From positions 1-45,742 of the forward strand of contig JAIRNA010000035.1 in NCBI GenBank assembly GCA_031258305.1: DNA of 45,742 bases, written 5' to 3'. The position numbers and the translations under genes are program-made. The notes below the pieces were generated by a model. It was not told where the DNA came from. It ran no database searches and saw only the letters and a list, made by a program, of their open reading frames with translations. This DNA is from Treponema sp. Lineage in GTDB: Bacteria; Spirochaetota; Spirochaetia; Treponematales; Breznakiellaceae. Of the stretch, positions 34,007 to 41,916 are shown piece by piece (within the stretch, counting starts at the first letter, position 1; each line of letters starts with the position of its first letter).

Positions 34007-34941
34007 CGAAAGAAAAACTCGTTAATCCCAAAAAGACCTTCGGTGGGAAACTGTTCTCCCAGAAACAACTTCTCGCTATGTCTCTGCCCCTGATTCTTTA
34101 TGTGCTTCTGTTTTCCTATGTGCCGGTTTGGGGCTGGACCATGGCGTTTCAGAACTATAAGCCTGCCCGCGGCTTTTTCAATCAGCAATGGGTGGGCCTA
34201 AAGTGGTTTGCATTCCTCTTCACCGACAAAGGTTTCCTGCGGGTACTAAGAAATACCGTGGCAATGAGTTTTATCAACATGGCGCTTGGCTACATTACCG
34301 CTATTGTATTCGCCCTTTTGCTCAACGAGTTGAAAAACATCGGGGTCAAACGGATCATTCAGACCATTTCCTATCTGCCTCACTTTCTGTCATGGATTAT
34401 CGTTACCGGATTGGTGGCCACTATGCTTTCCGTTGAAAATGGCGCTATCAACGACTTCCTTATGGCGCTCCACCTTATTAAAGAGCCTATTCTGTTTCTC
34501 AGCGAGCCAAAATACTTCTGGGGCATCGTGGGCTTCACCTATGTGTGGAAAGAAGTCGGATGGAACACCATCATCTACCTCGCGGCAATTGCGGGTATAG
34601 CCCCATCACTCTATGAGGCCGCCCAGATAGACGGGTGCAATCGGTATCAAAAGATGTGGTTCATTACCCTGCCGGGCATACGGTCAACCATCATCATTAT
34701 GATGATAATGAGTATAGGACATATCCTTGATGCGGGCTTCGAGTTGCAATACCTCCTTAAAAACGGGCTTATTCAGGACGTTGCCGAAACCATAGACATC
34801 TACGTTATAAAGTACGGCATCGAGAACTTCAACTATTCACTTGCCACGGCCGCGGGTATGTTCAAGAATGTGGTCAACATAAGCCTCATATTCATAGCGA
34901 ACAATCTCGCCAAGCGTTTCGGGGAAGATAGGCTGATTTAA
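34003..34941 (+). CDS. Sugar ABC transporter permease (LplB type)
   Basis: 312-residue inner-membrane permease with six spans. The ABC coupling helix is visible as EAAQIDGCNRYQKMWFITLPGI, the EAA motif. The N-terminal SLPLILYVLLFSYVPVWGWTMAFQNYKP is typical of LplB. A TTG at 34003 overlaps the binding-protein stop as TTGA and has GGAG 9 nt upstream; a GTG at 33988 in the same frame is the alternative. It works with the LplC-type permease; no ATPase gene is adjacent, so it probably uses a shared MsmK-like ATPase. Confidence 0.9.
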   Translation: MTKEKLVNPKKTFGGKLFSQKQLLAMSLPLILYVLLFSYVPVWGWTMAFQNYKPARGFFNQQWVGLKWFAFLFTDKGFLRVLRNTVAMSFINMALGYITAIVFALLLNELKNIGVKRIIQTISYLPHFLSWIIVTGLVATMLSVENGAINDFLMALHLIKEPILFLSEPKYFWGIVGFTYVWKEVGWNTIIYLAAIAGIAPSLYEAAQIDGCNRYQKMWFITLPGIRSTIIIMMIMSIGHILDAGFELQYLLKNGLIQDVAETIDIYVIKYGIENFNYSLATAAGMFKNVVNISLIFIANNLAKRFGEDRLI

Positions 34942-35015
34942 GGGAACAGGAAACGGATTTACATTTGAAAGTTATACAACTATCTGTCCTTTACTCTCCA
35001 AATACAGGAGGAAAA

Positions 35016-35927
35016 ATGAACTATTACATGACATCCAGACTTGAGGGAAAAATCTTTAACACAATCAATATTCTCATCATGCTTATCATCGGGATGATAA
35101 CCCTCTATCCATTTTGGAACACCATTGCGGTTTCGTTCAATAACGCAACCGATACCACGCGAGGTGGTATCACGCTGTGGCCCCGCATATTCAGTATGCA
35201 AAACTACAGAGCGGTTTTCTCGTCGGGCACCATCTACCGTGCCTTCTACATATCGGTACTTCGTACCGTCATACAGACCATTACGGGCGTGTTCTTTACG
35301 AGTATGCTTGCCTTTGCCTTGAGCCGCAAGGAGTTCGTTCTACGTAAGCCCTTTACCGTCCTCATCATCGTGTCCATGTACATCAACGCGGGGTTGATCC
35401 CCGCGTACTTTCTGATGCGATCCCTGCATCTCATCAACACATTTTGGATTTATGTGGTCCCAGGCATGATAAGCGCGTTCAATTTTGTGGTTATCAGAAC
35501 TTATATGAACAGTCTACCGGAAAGCATCATCGAGTCAGCGCGCATTGACGGATACGGGGACTTCGTTATCTTCATACGAATAATTCTGCCCCTCTGTCTG
35601 CCGGTTCTGGCAACCATAGCCCTCTTTGTGGCAGTTGGAGCGTGGAACTCCTGGTTCGATACGATGATTTACAACTCCGGGCGTGTAAATCTTCATACCT
35701 TGCAGTACAAACTGATGGAATACCTACAATCGAGCCAGAGTCAGGCAAAAAGCGCGGCGGCCATCGGCGCAATGGGCATGAATCAGGACGCGGCAAGCAG
35801 TATGGTAACGCCGGTAAGCATACGCGCGGCAATCACAGTGGTCGCGGCTTTACCGATTTTAGTGGTCTACCCTTTCCTACAGCGTTACTTCGTCGTGGGC
35901 TTGAACGTAGGCGGGGTGAATGAATAG
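35016..35927 (+). CDS. Sugar ABC transporter permease (LplC type)
   Basis: 303-residue permease with six spans, starting MNYYMTSRLEGKIFNTINILIM. The EAA-type coupling motif reads ESARIDGYGDFVIFIRIILPL. The C-terminal QRYFVVGLNVGGVNE is the signature end of LplC-like proteins. The ATG at 35016 has CAGGAGG upstream; a TTG at 34965 would add 17 poor residues. It pairs with the LplB-type protein to form the transmembrane channel. Confidence 0.92.
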   Translation: MNYYMTSRLEGKIFNTINILIMLIIGMITLYPFWNTIAVSFNNATDTTRGGITLWPRIFSMQNYRAVFSSGTIYRAFYISVLRTVIQTITGVFFTSMLAFALSRKEFVLRKPFTVLIIVSMYINAGLIPAYFLMRSLHLINTFWIYVVPGMISAFNFVVIRTYMNSLPESIIESARIDGYGDFVIFIRIILPLCLPVLATIALFVAVGAWNSWFDTMIYNSGRVNLHTLQYKLMEYLQSSQSQAKSAAAIGAMGMNQDAASSMVTPVSIRAAITVVAALPILVVYPFLQRYFVVGLNVGGVNE

Positions 35928-35983
35928 GGTCAGCCTATGCGCTTTCACGATAACTTTCTATTTTTATTAAAGAGGAGAAAAAT

Positions 35984-37513
35984 ATGAAACAATTTTTAGC
36001 CATTGTTATGGCGCTGGTAACGGTACCGGTGTTTGCCCAAGCGGGTAACGTTACCGTAATTGATACCAATTTCGAGAACGGCATAGCCGGCTGGGGTCCC
36101 CGTGGGGATAACAGACAAGGCTTGGAAAAACTTGAAGTTACCACCGCGGTGAAACACAGCGGCTCATCATCCCTGCGCGTGTTCAACCGTACTCACGAGT
36201 GGCAAGGCGCGACATGCAAGCTCGCCGCAAACGCGGTAGGCGATATGTTCGGTATGGAAGCGTGGCTCTACTACAAAGATGGTCCTGCAAAGGTAACCTT
36301 TGTTTTCAGCACCCAGAAAACATCGGCACAAGGACAGGCATATCAAAACGTCCTGCAAGTACAAGCGAATAAGGGCGAATGGGTACAGATAAAGGGTGAA
36401 TTCACGATTGCTAAAGATCCGACTATCACCGATGTGCAGGTCTACTTTGAGACGCCCAAGAACGATACGGTTGAATTCTATATCGACGACATTAAATTCG
36501 TGAAACTCGATCCATCATTGCGCCCCAAAGCTGAGGTGAACATCCCGAACCTCCGCGACAAGGTACCGTTTGACATAGGCGCTGCGGTCAGTGTGGACGA
36601 TGTTGACTTTTCCTCCGAGTGGGCGCAATTGCTTATGAAGCATTTTTCTATCATCGTGGCGGGCAATGAAATGAAACGGGACACGGTGGAGCCATCGGAA
36701 GGCAAGTACAACTGGATTCCAGCCGACAAGATTGTTGATTTTGCCATGAATACCGGCATGCGCGTGAGATGGCACCCCCTCGTGTGGCACAGCCAAAATC
36801 CAGACTGGCTTTTCAAAGGAGCGGGCGCAACCAAAGCCGGGCTTGACCAGCGGATGAAGACCTACATCCAGACCGTTATGAGAAAATACAGAGGCGATGT
36901 GGACTCCTACGACGTGGTAAACGAGGTTTTGGACGAAAACGGCAGGCTCCGCAATTCCGAATGGCTCAAAATCATCGGGACTGAATACATAGACAACGCT
37001 TTCCGTTACGCGAGAGAAGCTGACCCCAAGGCGCAACTGGTCATAAACGACTACAATTTGGCATCCAATCCCAGAAAACGGCAAGGTATGTACGACTTGG
37101 TGAAAGATTTGAAAGCCCGCGGCGTTCCGGTTGATGCTATCGGAATGCAAATGCACATAGACATAAGGAATCCGTCTGTGAGCGCAATAAAAGAAACTAT
37201 TGAATTGTTCGCCTCTTTGGGCATCAAAGTACTTGTTACGGAAATGGATATGTCCATCTATACGAGCGATACGGAGTCGAAAAAAACGGTTACGACTACC
37301 ATTCTTCAGGAGCAGGCGACCCGCTACCGCGCTATTTTTGACGTGTTCAAAGAGGAGTACCAAAAGAAAAACCTCGACGCGGTGGTTATCTGGGGGACAA
37401 GCGATAACTTGAGTTGGAAAAACGACTTCCCTGTGCCGGGACGTACGGACGCGCCGTTATTGTTCGACTCGAAGCTCAAGCGCAAGCCCGCGTTTGACGC
37501 AATAGTAAAATAG
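35984..37513 (+). CDS. Endo-1,4-beta-xylanase, CBM plus GH10
   Basis: 509 residues. Signal peptide 1-18 (cleavage after FAQ or AQA). A beta-sandwich carbohydrate-binding module of CBM22/CBM4_9 type (about 22-175) has WGPRGDNRQGLEKLEVTT and SGSSSLRVFNRTHEWQG. The GH10 barrel (about 190-509) is in native order: IVAGNEMKRDTVEPSEG, then WHPLVWHSQNPDWLF, then acid/base E314 in DVVNEV, then nucleophile E420 in VLVTEMDM. It cleaves the xylan backbone outside the inner membrane. AGAGGAG precedes the ATG. It follows the sugar importer genes, so degradation and uptake are probably co-expressed. Confidence 0.95.
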   Translation: MKQFLAIVMALVTVPVFAQAGNVTVIDTNFENGIAGWGPRGDNRQGLEKLEVTTAVKHSGSSSLRVFNRTHEWQGATCKLAANAVGDMFGMEAWLYYKDGPAKVTFVFSTQKTSAQGQAYQNVLQVQANKGEWVQIKGEFTIAKDPTITDVQVYFETPKNDTVEFYIDDIKFVKLDPSLRPKAEVNIPNLRDKVPFDIGAAVSVDDVDFSSEWAQLLMKHFSIIVAGNEMKRDTVEPSEGKYNWIPADKIVDFAMNTGMRVRWHPLVWHSQNPDWLFKGAGATKAGLDQRMKTYIQTVMRKYRGDVDSYDVVNEVLDENGRLRNSEWLKIIGTEYIDNAFRYAREADPKAQLVINDYNLASNPRKRQGMYDLVKDLKARGVPVDAIGMQMHIDIRNPSVSAIKETIELFASLGIKVLVTEMDMSIYTSDTESKKTVTTTILQEQATRYRAIFDVFKEEYQKKNLDAVVIWGTSDNLSWKNDFPVPGRTDAPLLFDSKLKRKPAFDAIVK

Positions 37514-37528
37514 TAAAAGAGAGGATCA

Positions 37529-38686
37529 ATGAAAATTTTCCCTTCATTCCCCCTAGCCGCAGTTATTATAGCTTTTGTGTTAGGGGCGTGTAATTTTTCC
37601 TTTGGAAACAGCGGCGATACCGTTCCCCACGATGAAGACGAAATTGCTACACGCTTAAAAGAGCATGTTACGACTATCGTTACCCATTACAAAGACAAGG
37701 TCCTCTCATGGGATGTGGTGAACGAAGCCATATCGCCCGCACTTAGCAACCCGAATGACTGGAAAGACTGCCTCCGCAGAAAGAACAGGAGCGGAGACAT
37801 AGGTAGCGGACAGATTTCATGGTACGACGCCATCGGTCCTGAATATGTTGAGATAGCATTCAAGGCCGCGCGAGACGCTGACCCGAATGTGAAACTCTAC
37901 TACAACGACTTCAATCTCAACGACGCGAACAAAGCGCGGGCGGTTTACAACATGGTTAGGGACATAAACACGCGGTTTTCAGATTACGGCGGCAGACCCC
38001 TGATTGACGGCATTGGTATGCAATCCCACCACCACCTAGAGACCGACCCCGCAACCGTGGAGGCTTCTATTCAACTATTCGAATCGCTCGGCGTGAAGAT
38101 CGGCATAAGCGAACTGGACATACAAGCCGTCACTTACGTTAACGGAACGCCGCAATTTTCTGAGCATTGGCAGGAGGAACAGGCGCGGCAATATGCGGCG
38201 ATGTTCAAGATTTTTATCACGCATGCGGAATCAATCGCACGCGTTACATTTTGGGGGCTTGACGATGAAACGAGCTGGCTATCTTCAACAAAGCCCACGC
38301 TTTTCAACGCGAATTTTACCGCGAAACCCGCGTTCTACGCGGTGGAAGATCCAAACGCGGCAAATTTTGCGGACGGCGGCGCTCTTATGGCTTTGATGCC
38401 CCTGCATACTCGTTATACGAATAGATTTCTCATCGGCAATATTGCTTCGCCAAGCGACTTATCTGGCAATGGCACGCGCTTTAATTATCTAAAAAAACAC
38501 TTCAATGTAGTTACCGCGGAGAACGCCATGAAACCTGACGCGTTGCGGACTTCAAACAAAGGATTTAACTTTACTCAAGCGGATACGTTGGTGAACGCGG
38601 TAAAAGACGCGGGATTATTGATGCACGGGCATACGCTCGTGTGGCATTCGCAGAGTCCTACATGGCTCACTACCCGGACAAAATAA
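37529..38686 (+). CDS. Circularly permuted GH10 xylanase, predicted lipoprotein
   Basis: 385 residues. Lipoprotein signal with lipobox LGAC (Cys21). The GH10 domain is present once but rotated. Residues about 36-275 carry the native C-terminal part: RLKEHVTTIVTHY, acid/base E66 in SWDVVNEA, YYNDFNLND, GIGMQSHHH, nucleophile E195 in GISELDIQ, TFWGLDDETSW, and the usual domain end KPAFYAVEDP. After a linker (about 276-297) comes the native N-terminal part: FLIGNIASPSDL, FNVVTAENAMKPD, GHTLVWHSQSPTWL (367-380), ending at TTRTK. The two seams meet in the loop after WHSQSPTWL. Stop at 38686 is clean. GAGAGG precedes the ATG, 15 nt behind the first xylanase. A truncated tandem duplication is the likely origin; loss of function is the main alternative. 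Confidence 0.88.
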   Translation: MKIFPSFPLAAVIIAFVLGACNFSFGNSGDTVPHDEDEIATRLKEHVTTIVTHYKDKVLSWDVVNEAISPALSNPNDWKDCLRRKNRSGDIGSGQISWYDAIGPEYVEIAFKAARDADPNVKLYYNDFNLNDANKARAVYNMVRDINTRFSDYGGRPLIDGIGMQSHHHLETDPATVEASIQLFESLGVKIGISELDIQAVTYVNGTPQFSEHWQEEQARQYAAMFKIFITHAESIARVTFWGLDDETSWLSSTKPTLFNANFTAKPAFYAVEDPNAANFADGGALMALMPLHTRYTNRFLIGNIASPSDLSGNGTRFNYLKKHFNVVTAENAMKPDALRTSNKGFNFTQADTLVNAVKDAGLLMHGHTLVWHSQSPTWLTTRTK

Positions 38687-38698
38687 ATCCCATAGTAA

Positions 38699-38731
38699 GG
38701 CAAGGCGCACGAACACCAAGCGCACCTTGCC
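38699..38731. repeat. Hairpin directly after the permuted GH10 gene
   Basis: GGCAAGG (38699-38705) and CCTTGCC (38725-38731) form a stem with partial extension (CGC/GCG). There is no T-run, so it is not a standard terminator. It lies 13 nt after the stop codon and may mark a rearrangement end or a dispersed repeat. Confidence 0.4.
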
Positions 38732-38811
38732 CCTACATGGTATAATCATGCAAAATTTGCAATGGAATTTTGGCGAATATATGTATGGAATTCTCAAAAT
38801 ATATTTTCCAC

Positions 38812-38840
38812 TTGGATTTTACGGCAATATTTGTTATATT
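38812..38840 (+). promoter_or_regulatory. Promoter of the nucleoside-type ABC locus
   Basis: TTGGAT (38812-38817), 17-nt spacer, TATATT (38835-38840). The predicted start near 38847 gives a leader of about 58 nt with AAGGAG before the TTG start at 38905. Confidence 0.55.
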
Positions 38841-38904
38841 TGAGTCTGTTCCGAAACCAACCGGATTTTGAACAGAAACGAAATAGAAGGATAAGGAGAA
38901 AATC

Positions 38905-39870
38905 TTGAAAAATTTGCGGTTTTTTTTAGTATTTGCGGTTCTTTTTATGGCTTGCAAGGCGGAAAAACATACCGCTATCGGCGTATTTGTGCCGGGCGTT
39001 ATGGCGGGAAGTCCCATCTACGAAATGATGGCGCAAGGCGTCCAAAGGGCCTGCGCCGAAAAGAATATGCCCGTTACGGTTGTCGAAGCCGGTTACAATC
39101 AGGCGGAATGGGAGTGGACCCTGACATCAATGGCCGCATCCGGTACATACGCGCTCATCGTATCATCAAACCCTTCTCTCCCTGCTATCGCGGTATCTGT
39201 TTCCGCAAAATTCCCCAAACAGAAATTCCTCCTGTTTGATGGAGAGCTTGTCGGTAATCCATCCATCTATACTTTGCGCTACGACCAGCACGAACAGTTC
39301 TTCACGGCCGGCTCCATCGCGGGGCTGGTAACAATGGAACACGGCGGAGAATATAAAGTCGGACTCTTGGCCGGCCAAGAGTATCCGGCAATGAATGAAA
39401 CTATTCTCCCCGCCTACCTTGAAGGGGCAAGGGCCCTTGCCCCTGATTTCAGCGTTGACTTCCGCGTGCTGGGTAACTGGTTCGACGCAGGAAAAGCGGC
39501 TGAAATTGCGGCGGATATGTTTAACCGTGGAGTTTACGTCATCCTCTGCATAGCAGGCGGCGCAAACGAAGGCATCGTTCAGGCAGCCGCGGAACACGGC
39601 GCAAAGGTGGTCTGGTCGGACACCAATGGGTACGGCATCCGACCGGGGGTAGTTGTAGGAAGTTCCGTTATCCATCAAGATAAAGCGGCTTATGAAAAAA
39701 CCAGTCTCTTCTTGGAAGACAAACTGCCCTTTGGCATGGCGGAAACGGTTGGTATGAAAGACGGATACGTAGAATTCGTGCGGGACGACCCCAATTACAT
39801 CAACACGGTAAGTGAAACTGTCCGGGTAAAACAAGCGGAAATACTGGAAAAGATAATGAGTAATAAGTAA
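38905..39870 (+). CDS. BMP-family (TmpC/PnrA-like) nucleoside-binding lipoprotein
   Basis: 321 residues. Lipoprotein signal with FMAC (Cys near 17). The periplasmic-binding fold of the basic membrane protein family is seen in GVFVPGVMAGSPIYEMMAQGVQRA, LIVSSNPSLPAIAVSVSAKFP, QFFTAGSIAGLVT and VVWSDTNGYGIRPGVVVGS. Relatives bind purine nucleosides (PnrA of Treponema pallidum) and pass them to an ABC importer. It starts at TTG with AAGGAG 7 nt upstream. The stop overlaps the ATG of a tiny ORF (TAATG). Only one permease gene follows; the ATPase and the other permease expected for this family are missing. Confidence 0.9.
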   Translation: MKNLRFFLVFAVLFMACKAEKHTAIGVFVPGVMAGSPIYEMMAQGVQRACAEKNMPVTVVEAGYNQAEWEWTLTSMAASGTYALIVSSNPSLPAIAVSVSAKFPKQKFLLFDGELVGNPSIYTLRYDQHEQFFTAGSIAGLVTMEHGGEYKVGLLAGQEYPAMNETILPAYLEGARALAPDFSVDFRVLGNWFDAGKAAEIAADMFNRGVYVILCIAGGANEGIVQAAAEHGAKVVWSDTNGYGIRPGVVVGSSVIHQDKAAYEKTSLFLEDKLPFGMAETVGMKDGYVEFVRDDPNYINTVSETVRVKQAEILEKIMSNK

Positions 39871-39941
39871 TGGATCAGAGAATAATAAACAGCATAACAG
39901 TACGATTCCGAAGTATTACCTTTGTACGCGGACATTTTTAA
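39870..39941 (+). CDS. 23-residue ORF coupled to the binding protein, possible deletion scar
   Basis: ATG overlaps the preceding stop (TAATG) and reads MDQRIINSITVRFRSITFVRGHF, ending 2 nt before the permease ATG. It occupies the place where ATPase and first-permease genes normally stand, so it may be what remains after their deletion, kept for translational coupling. It could also be chance. Confidence 0.3.
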   Translation: MDQRIINSITVRFRSITFVRGHF

Positions 39942-39943
39942 AA

Positions 39944-40789
39944 ATGACCGCTATTATCGGCATTGTCGTTTCGTCGACCCCTCTTCTCTTTGCGTCGTTT
40001 GGGGCGCTCATAACAGAACTTGCCGGTGTTCTGGGTATATTCATCGAAGGCTTCATGAATATTGGGGCGTTTCTCGCCTATTTCTTCACAGTGAAAACAG
40101 GTTCCGCGCGTATGGCAAGCTGTTTAACGGCTGTTCTCTGCATGGGCGCGGGCTGGGGCTTGGCGCGCTTTGTCTCGGTTAGCGGAGCAAATCCTTTCAT
40201 CGTAGGGCTTGGGGTGAATCTTCTGGCAGAAGGGCTGACGTCGGCTTTATCACAGGCGTGGTTCGGGACGCGGGGGGTATTGAGGACGACGACGGGCTTG
40301 GATACTGCTCGATTCCTGCCAATTTTCACGTGCGCGGCTATCGGGTGTTTTGCGCTCGCATGGTTCACCGTCTATCGTACGAAGCTGGGACTACGGCTTC
40401 GCGCGGTTGGGGTTTCGACGCGGTTTGCGGAGGAACGGGGCATTGATACGGCAAGCATCATAGCAGGCGCATGGGCGGTCGGCGCTCTGTTTGCCGCACT
40501 CGCCGGACTGTGCCTCACGTTCAGAGTAGGCGCTTACACGCCCGGCGGCGCCGGCGGACGAGGCTGGATATCGCTCGCTGCGGTGTTTTTGGGATTCAGG
40601 CGCGTATGGGGAACCGCACTCGCGGCGCTATTGTTCACCATTGCCGAGCGTGCGGGTATAATGGCGCAGGGTTCGAGCATCTTGCCGACAACCGCGCTGT
40701 TAGGATTGCCCTCCCTTCTGGCTTTTCTGTTTTACACGCTGTCCTGCATCGTAAAAGAAATAAAGAAGAAGGCAAAGGAAAACGGTTAG
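39944..40789 (+). CDS. Nucleoside-type ABC transporter permease (NupQ/second-permease type)
   Basis: 281-residue membrane protein of the BPD_transp_2 family with about eight spans. STPLLFASFGALITELAGVLGIFIEGFMNIGAF is the conserved entry of the second permease of nucleoside importers. ANPFIVGLGVNLLAEGLT and AGGRGWISLAAVFLGF are further family marks. The N-terminus is slightly short. It would need a partner permease and an ATPase of the RbsA type, neither encoded here; it is either a homodimer, uses partners elsewhere, or is non-functional. No strong Shine-Dalgarno site; probably coupled to upstream translation. Confidence 0.85.
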   Translation: MTAIIGIVVSSTPLLFASFGALITELAGVLGIFIEGFMNIGAFLAYFFTVKTGSARMASCLTAVLCMGAGWGLARFVSVSGANPFIVGLGVNLLAEGLTSALSQAWFGTRGVLRTTTGLDTARFLPIFTCAAIGCFALAWFTVYRTKLGLRLRAVGVSTRFAEERGIDTASIIAGAWAVGALFAALAGLCLTFRVGAYTPGGAGGRGWISLAAVFLGFRRVWGTALAALLFTIAERAGIMAQGSSILPTTALLGLPSLLAFLFYTLSCIVKEIKKKAKENG

Positions 40790-40811
40790 CCGCAGGGCCG
40801 GTATCGCTGTT

Positions 40812-41717
40812 TTACTTCACTTGCCATCTGCCGTCTATTTTTTCGAAGAATGTCAAAGGAATATCTACTTGCACCGCGTCTTCAGATGTGATTCTTACAC
40901 TTCCCGTTACGATGTTGATTTCCGTTACGTGCCACGTCTCGTCGTTATAGAAGATTTCTGCGCCTTCCTGTAGACTATTGCGGCGCTGTTCATTGTAGAA
41001 GATGGATTCATAGGCGAGACAGCATAAAAGACGCTCGCACTGCCCGGATATCTTATTGGAATTCAAAGACATTCCTTGTTCCTTGGCCATTCTTATTGAT
41101 ACCGGCTTGAGTTTGTCGGAAATAGCGTGGCAACAGAAGCGTCTCCCACAGATACCGAGACCCCCCAGAAAGCGCGCCTCGTCCCGTATACCAATTTGCC
41201 GAAGCTCTATGCGCGCCTTGAACACGCTCACCAGGTCTTTGACCAGCTCTCGAAAATCGACTCGACTATCGGCTGTGAAAAAGAATAAAATTTTCGGGTC
41301 CTCCAACAGGTAATGCACGGAAACAAGTTTCATTTCGAGATTATGCGCGGCTATTTTTTCTTTGGCTACGTCAAAAGCATCCCTTTCCAAATCCTTATTG
41401 AACCGGGACCTCTCTATGTCGACAATTGTGGCAACCCGCTCTATGAGCGAGAATTCAAAGTAAAGCGGAATATTTTTCACTTGTCCTAAAACCTGCGCCA
41501 AATCTTTACCATAGCGCGTAGGAACAACTACCATACTCCGATCTTCAATTTTCCCCCTATAAGCCGCGAGAAATGTCTCCTTAGAATAAGACAACCGTAG
41601 TCTGTAGATGAGCGTATCGGGAGTTATTTCCCTGTTTGTCAGAATGATGTCTGGTTCTCCTGTCGTTAAACCAACATTGTCTTCTAATTCTAAAATGTCT
41701 TCATCGAAATCATTCAT
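40812..41717 (-). CDS. ricT: PSP1/YaaT (RicT)-like protein with cysteine cluster
   Basis: 301 residues from MNDFDEDILE; AAGGA lies 8 nt before this ATG (another at 41732 lacks a site). It has the PSP1 core and the hallmark cysteines GICGRRFCCH and GQCERLLCCL, which in the Bacillus Ric complex take part in binding Fe-S clusters. RicT acts with RicA and RicF on RNA processing through RNase Y. No ricA or ricF is in view, so the partner set differs. The gene is about 200 nt behind the yaaR-like gene, separated by two hairpins. Confidence 0.88.
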   Translation of the reverse strand: MNDFDEDILELEDNVGLTTGEPDIILTNREITPDTLIYRLRLSYSKETFLAAYRGKIEDRSMVVVPTRYGKDLAQVLGQVKNIPLYFEFSLIERVATIVDIERSRFNKDLERDAFDVAKEKIAAHNLEMKLVSVHYLLEDPKILFFFTADSRVDFRELVKDLVSVFKARIELRQIGIRDEARFLGGLGICGRRFCCHAISDKLKPVSIRMAKEQGMSLNSNKISGQCERLLCCLAYESIFYNEQRRNSLQEGAEIFYNDETWHVTEINIVTGSVRITSEDAVQVDIPLTFFEKIDGRWQVK

Positions 41718-41785
41718 AACGGAGTCCTTCATTTGCCAAATTTCTTACAGGAATTCATCGAATTTGCCATTGTTTTTTAACGGAA

Positions 41786-41815
41786 GTTGTTCAATAACTT
41801 CAATTATTGAACAAC
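41786..41815. repeat. Perfect 12-bp palindrome between yaaR-like and ricT genes
   Basis: GTTGTTCAATAA (41786-41797) and TTATTGAACAAC (41804-41815), 6-nt loop. The right arm with its flank (41804-41818) matches the complement of 27817-27831 upstream of der with one difference. It has no T-run. It lies 69 nt before the ricT start on the minus strand. Confidence 0.65.
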
Positions 41816-41821
41816 GCTGAA

Positions 41822-41853
41822 CTTTTCCAAAAACTCGGTTAGTTTTGGGAAAG
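41822..41853. repeat. Second hairpin between yaaR-like and ricT genes
   Basis: CTTTTCCAAAA (41822-41832) pairs with TTTTGGGAAAG (41843-41853) with one G-T wobble. The loop contains CTCGGTT, and AAAACTCGGTT is shared with the hairpin at 32214-32248; both are followed by GCCTC. This suggests a common dispersed element. Confidence 0.6.
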
Positions 41854-41916
41854 CCTCCCTCATTATACCTTTATTTGAAAATAATTCTCCCTTTCCCGAT
41901 AACAGGGGATTTTCTC

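Noticed and set aside
36515-37363. Minus-strand 282-codon frame opposite the first xylanase
   Set aside because: Antisense shadow of the GH10 gene, with no start signal or family similarity.
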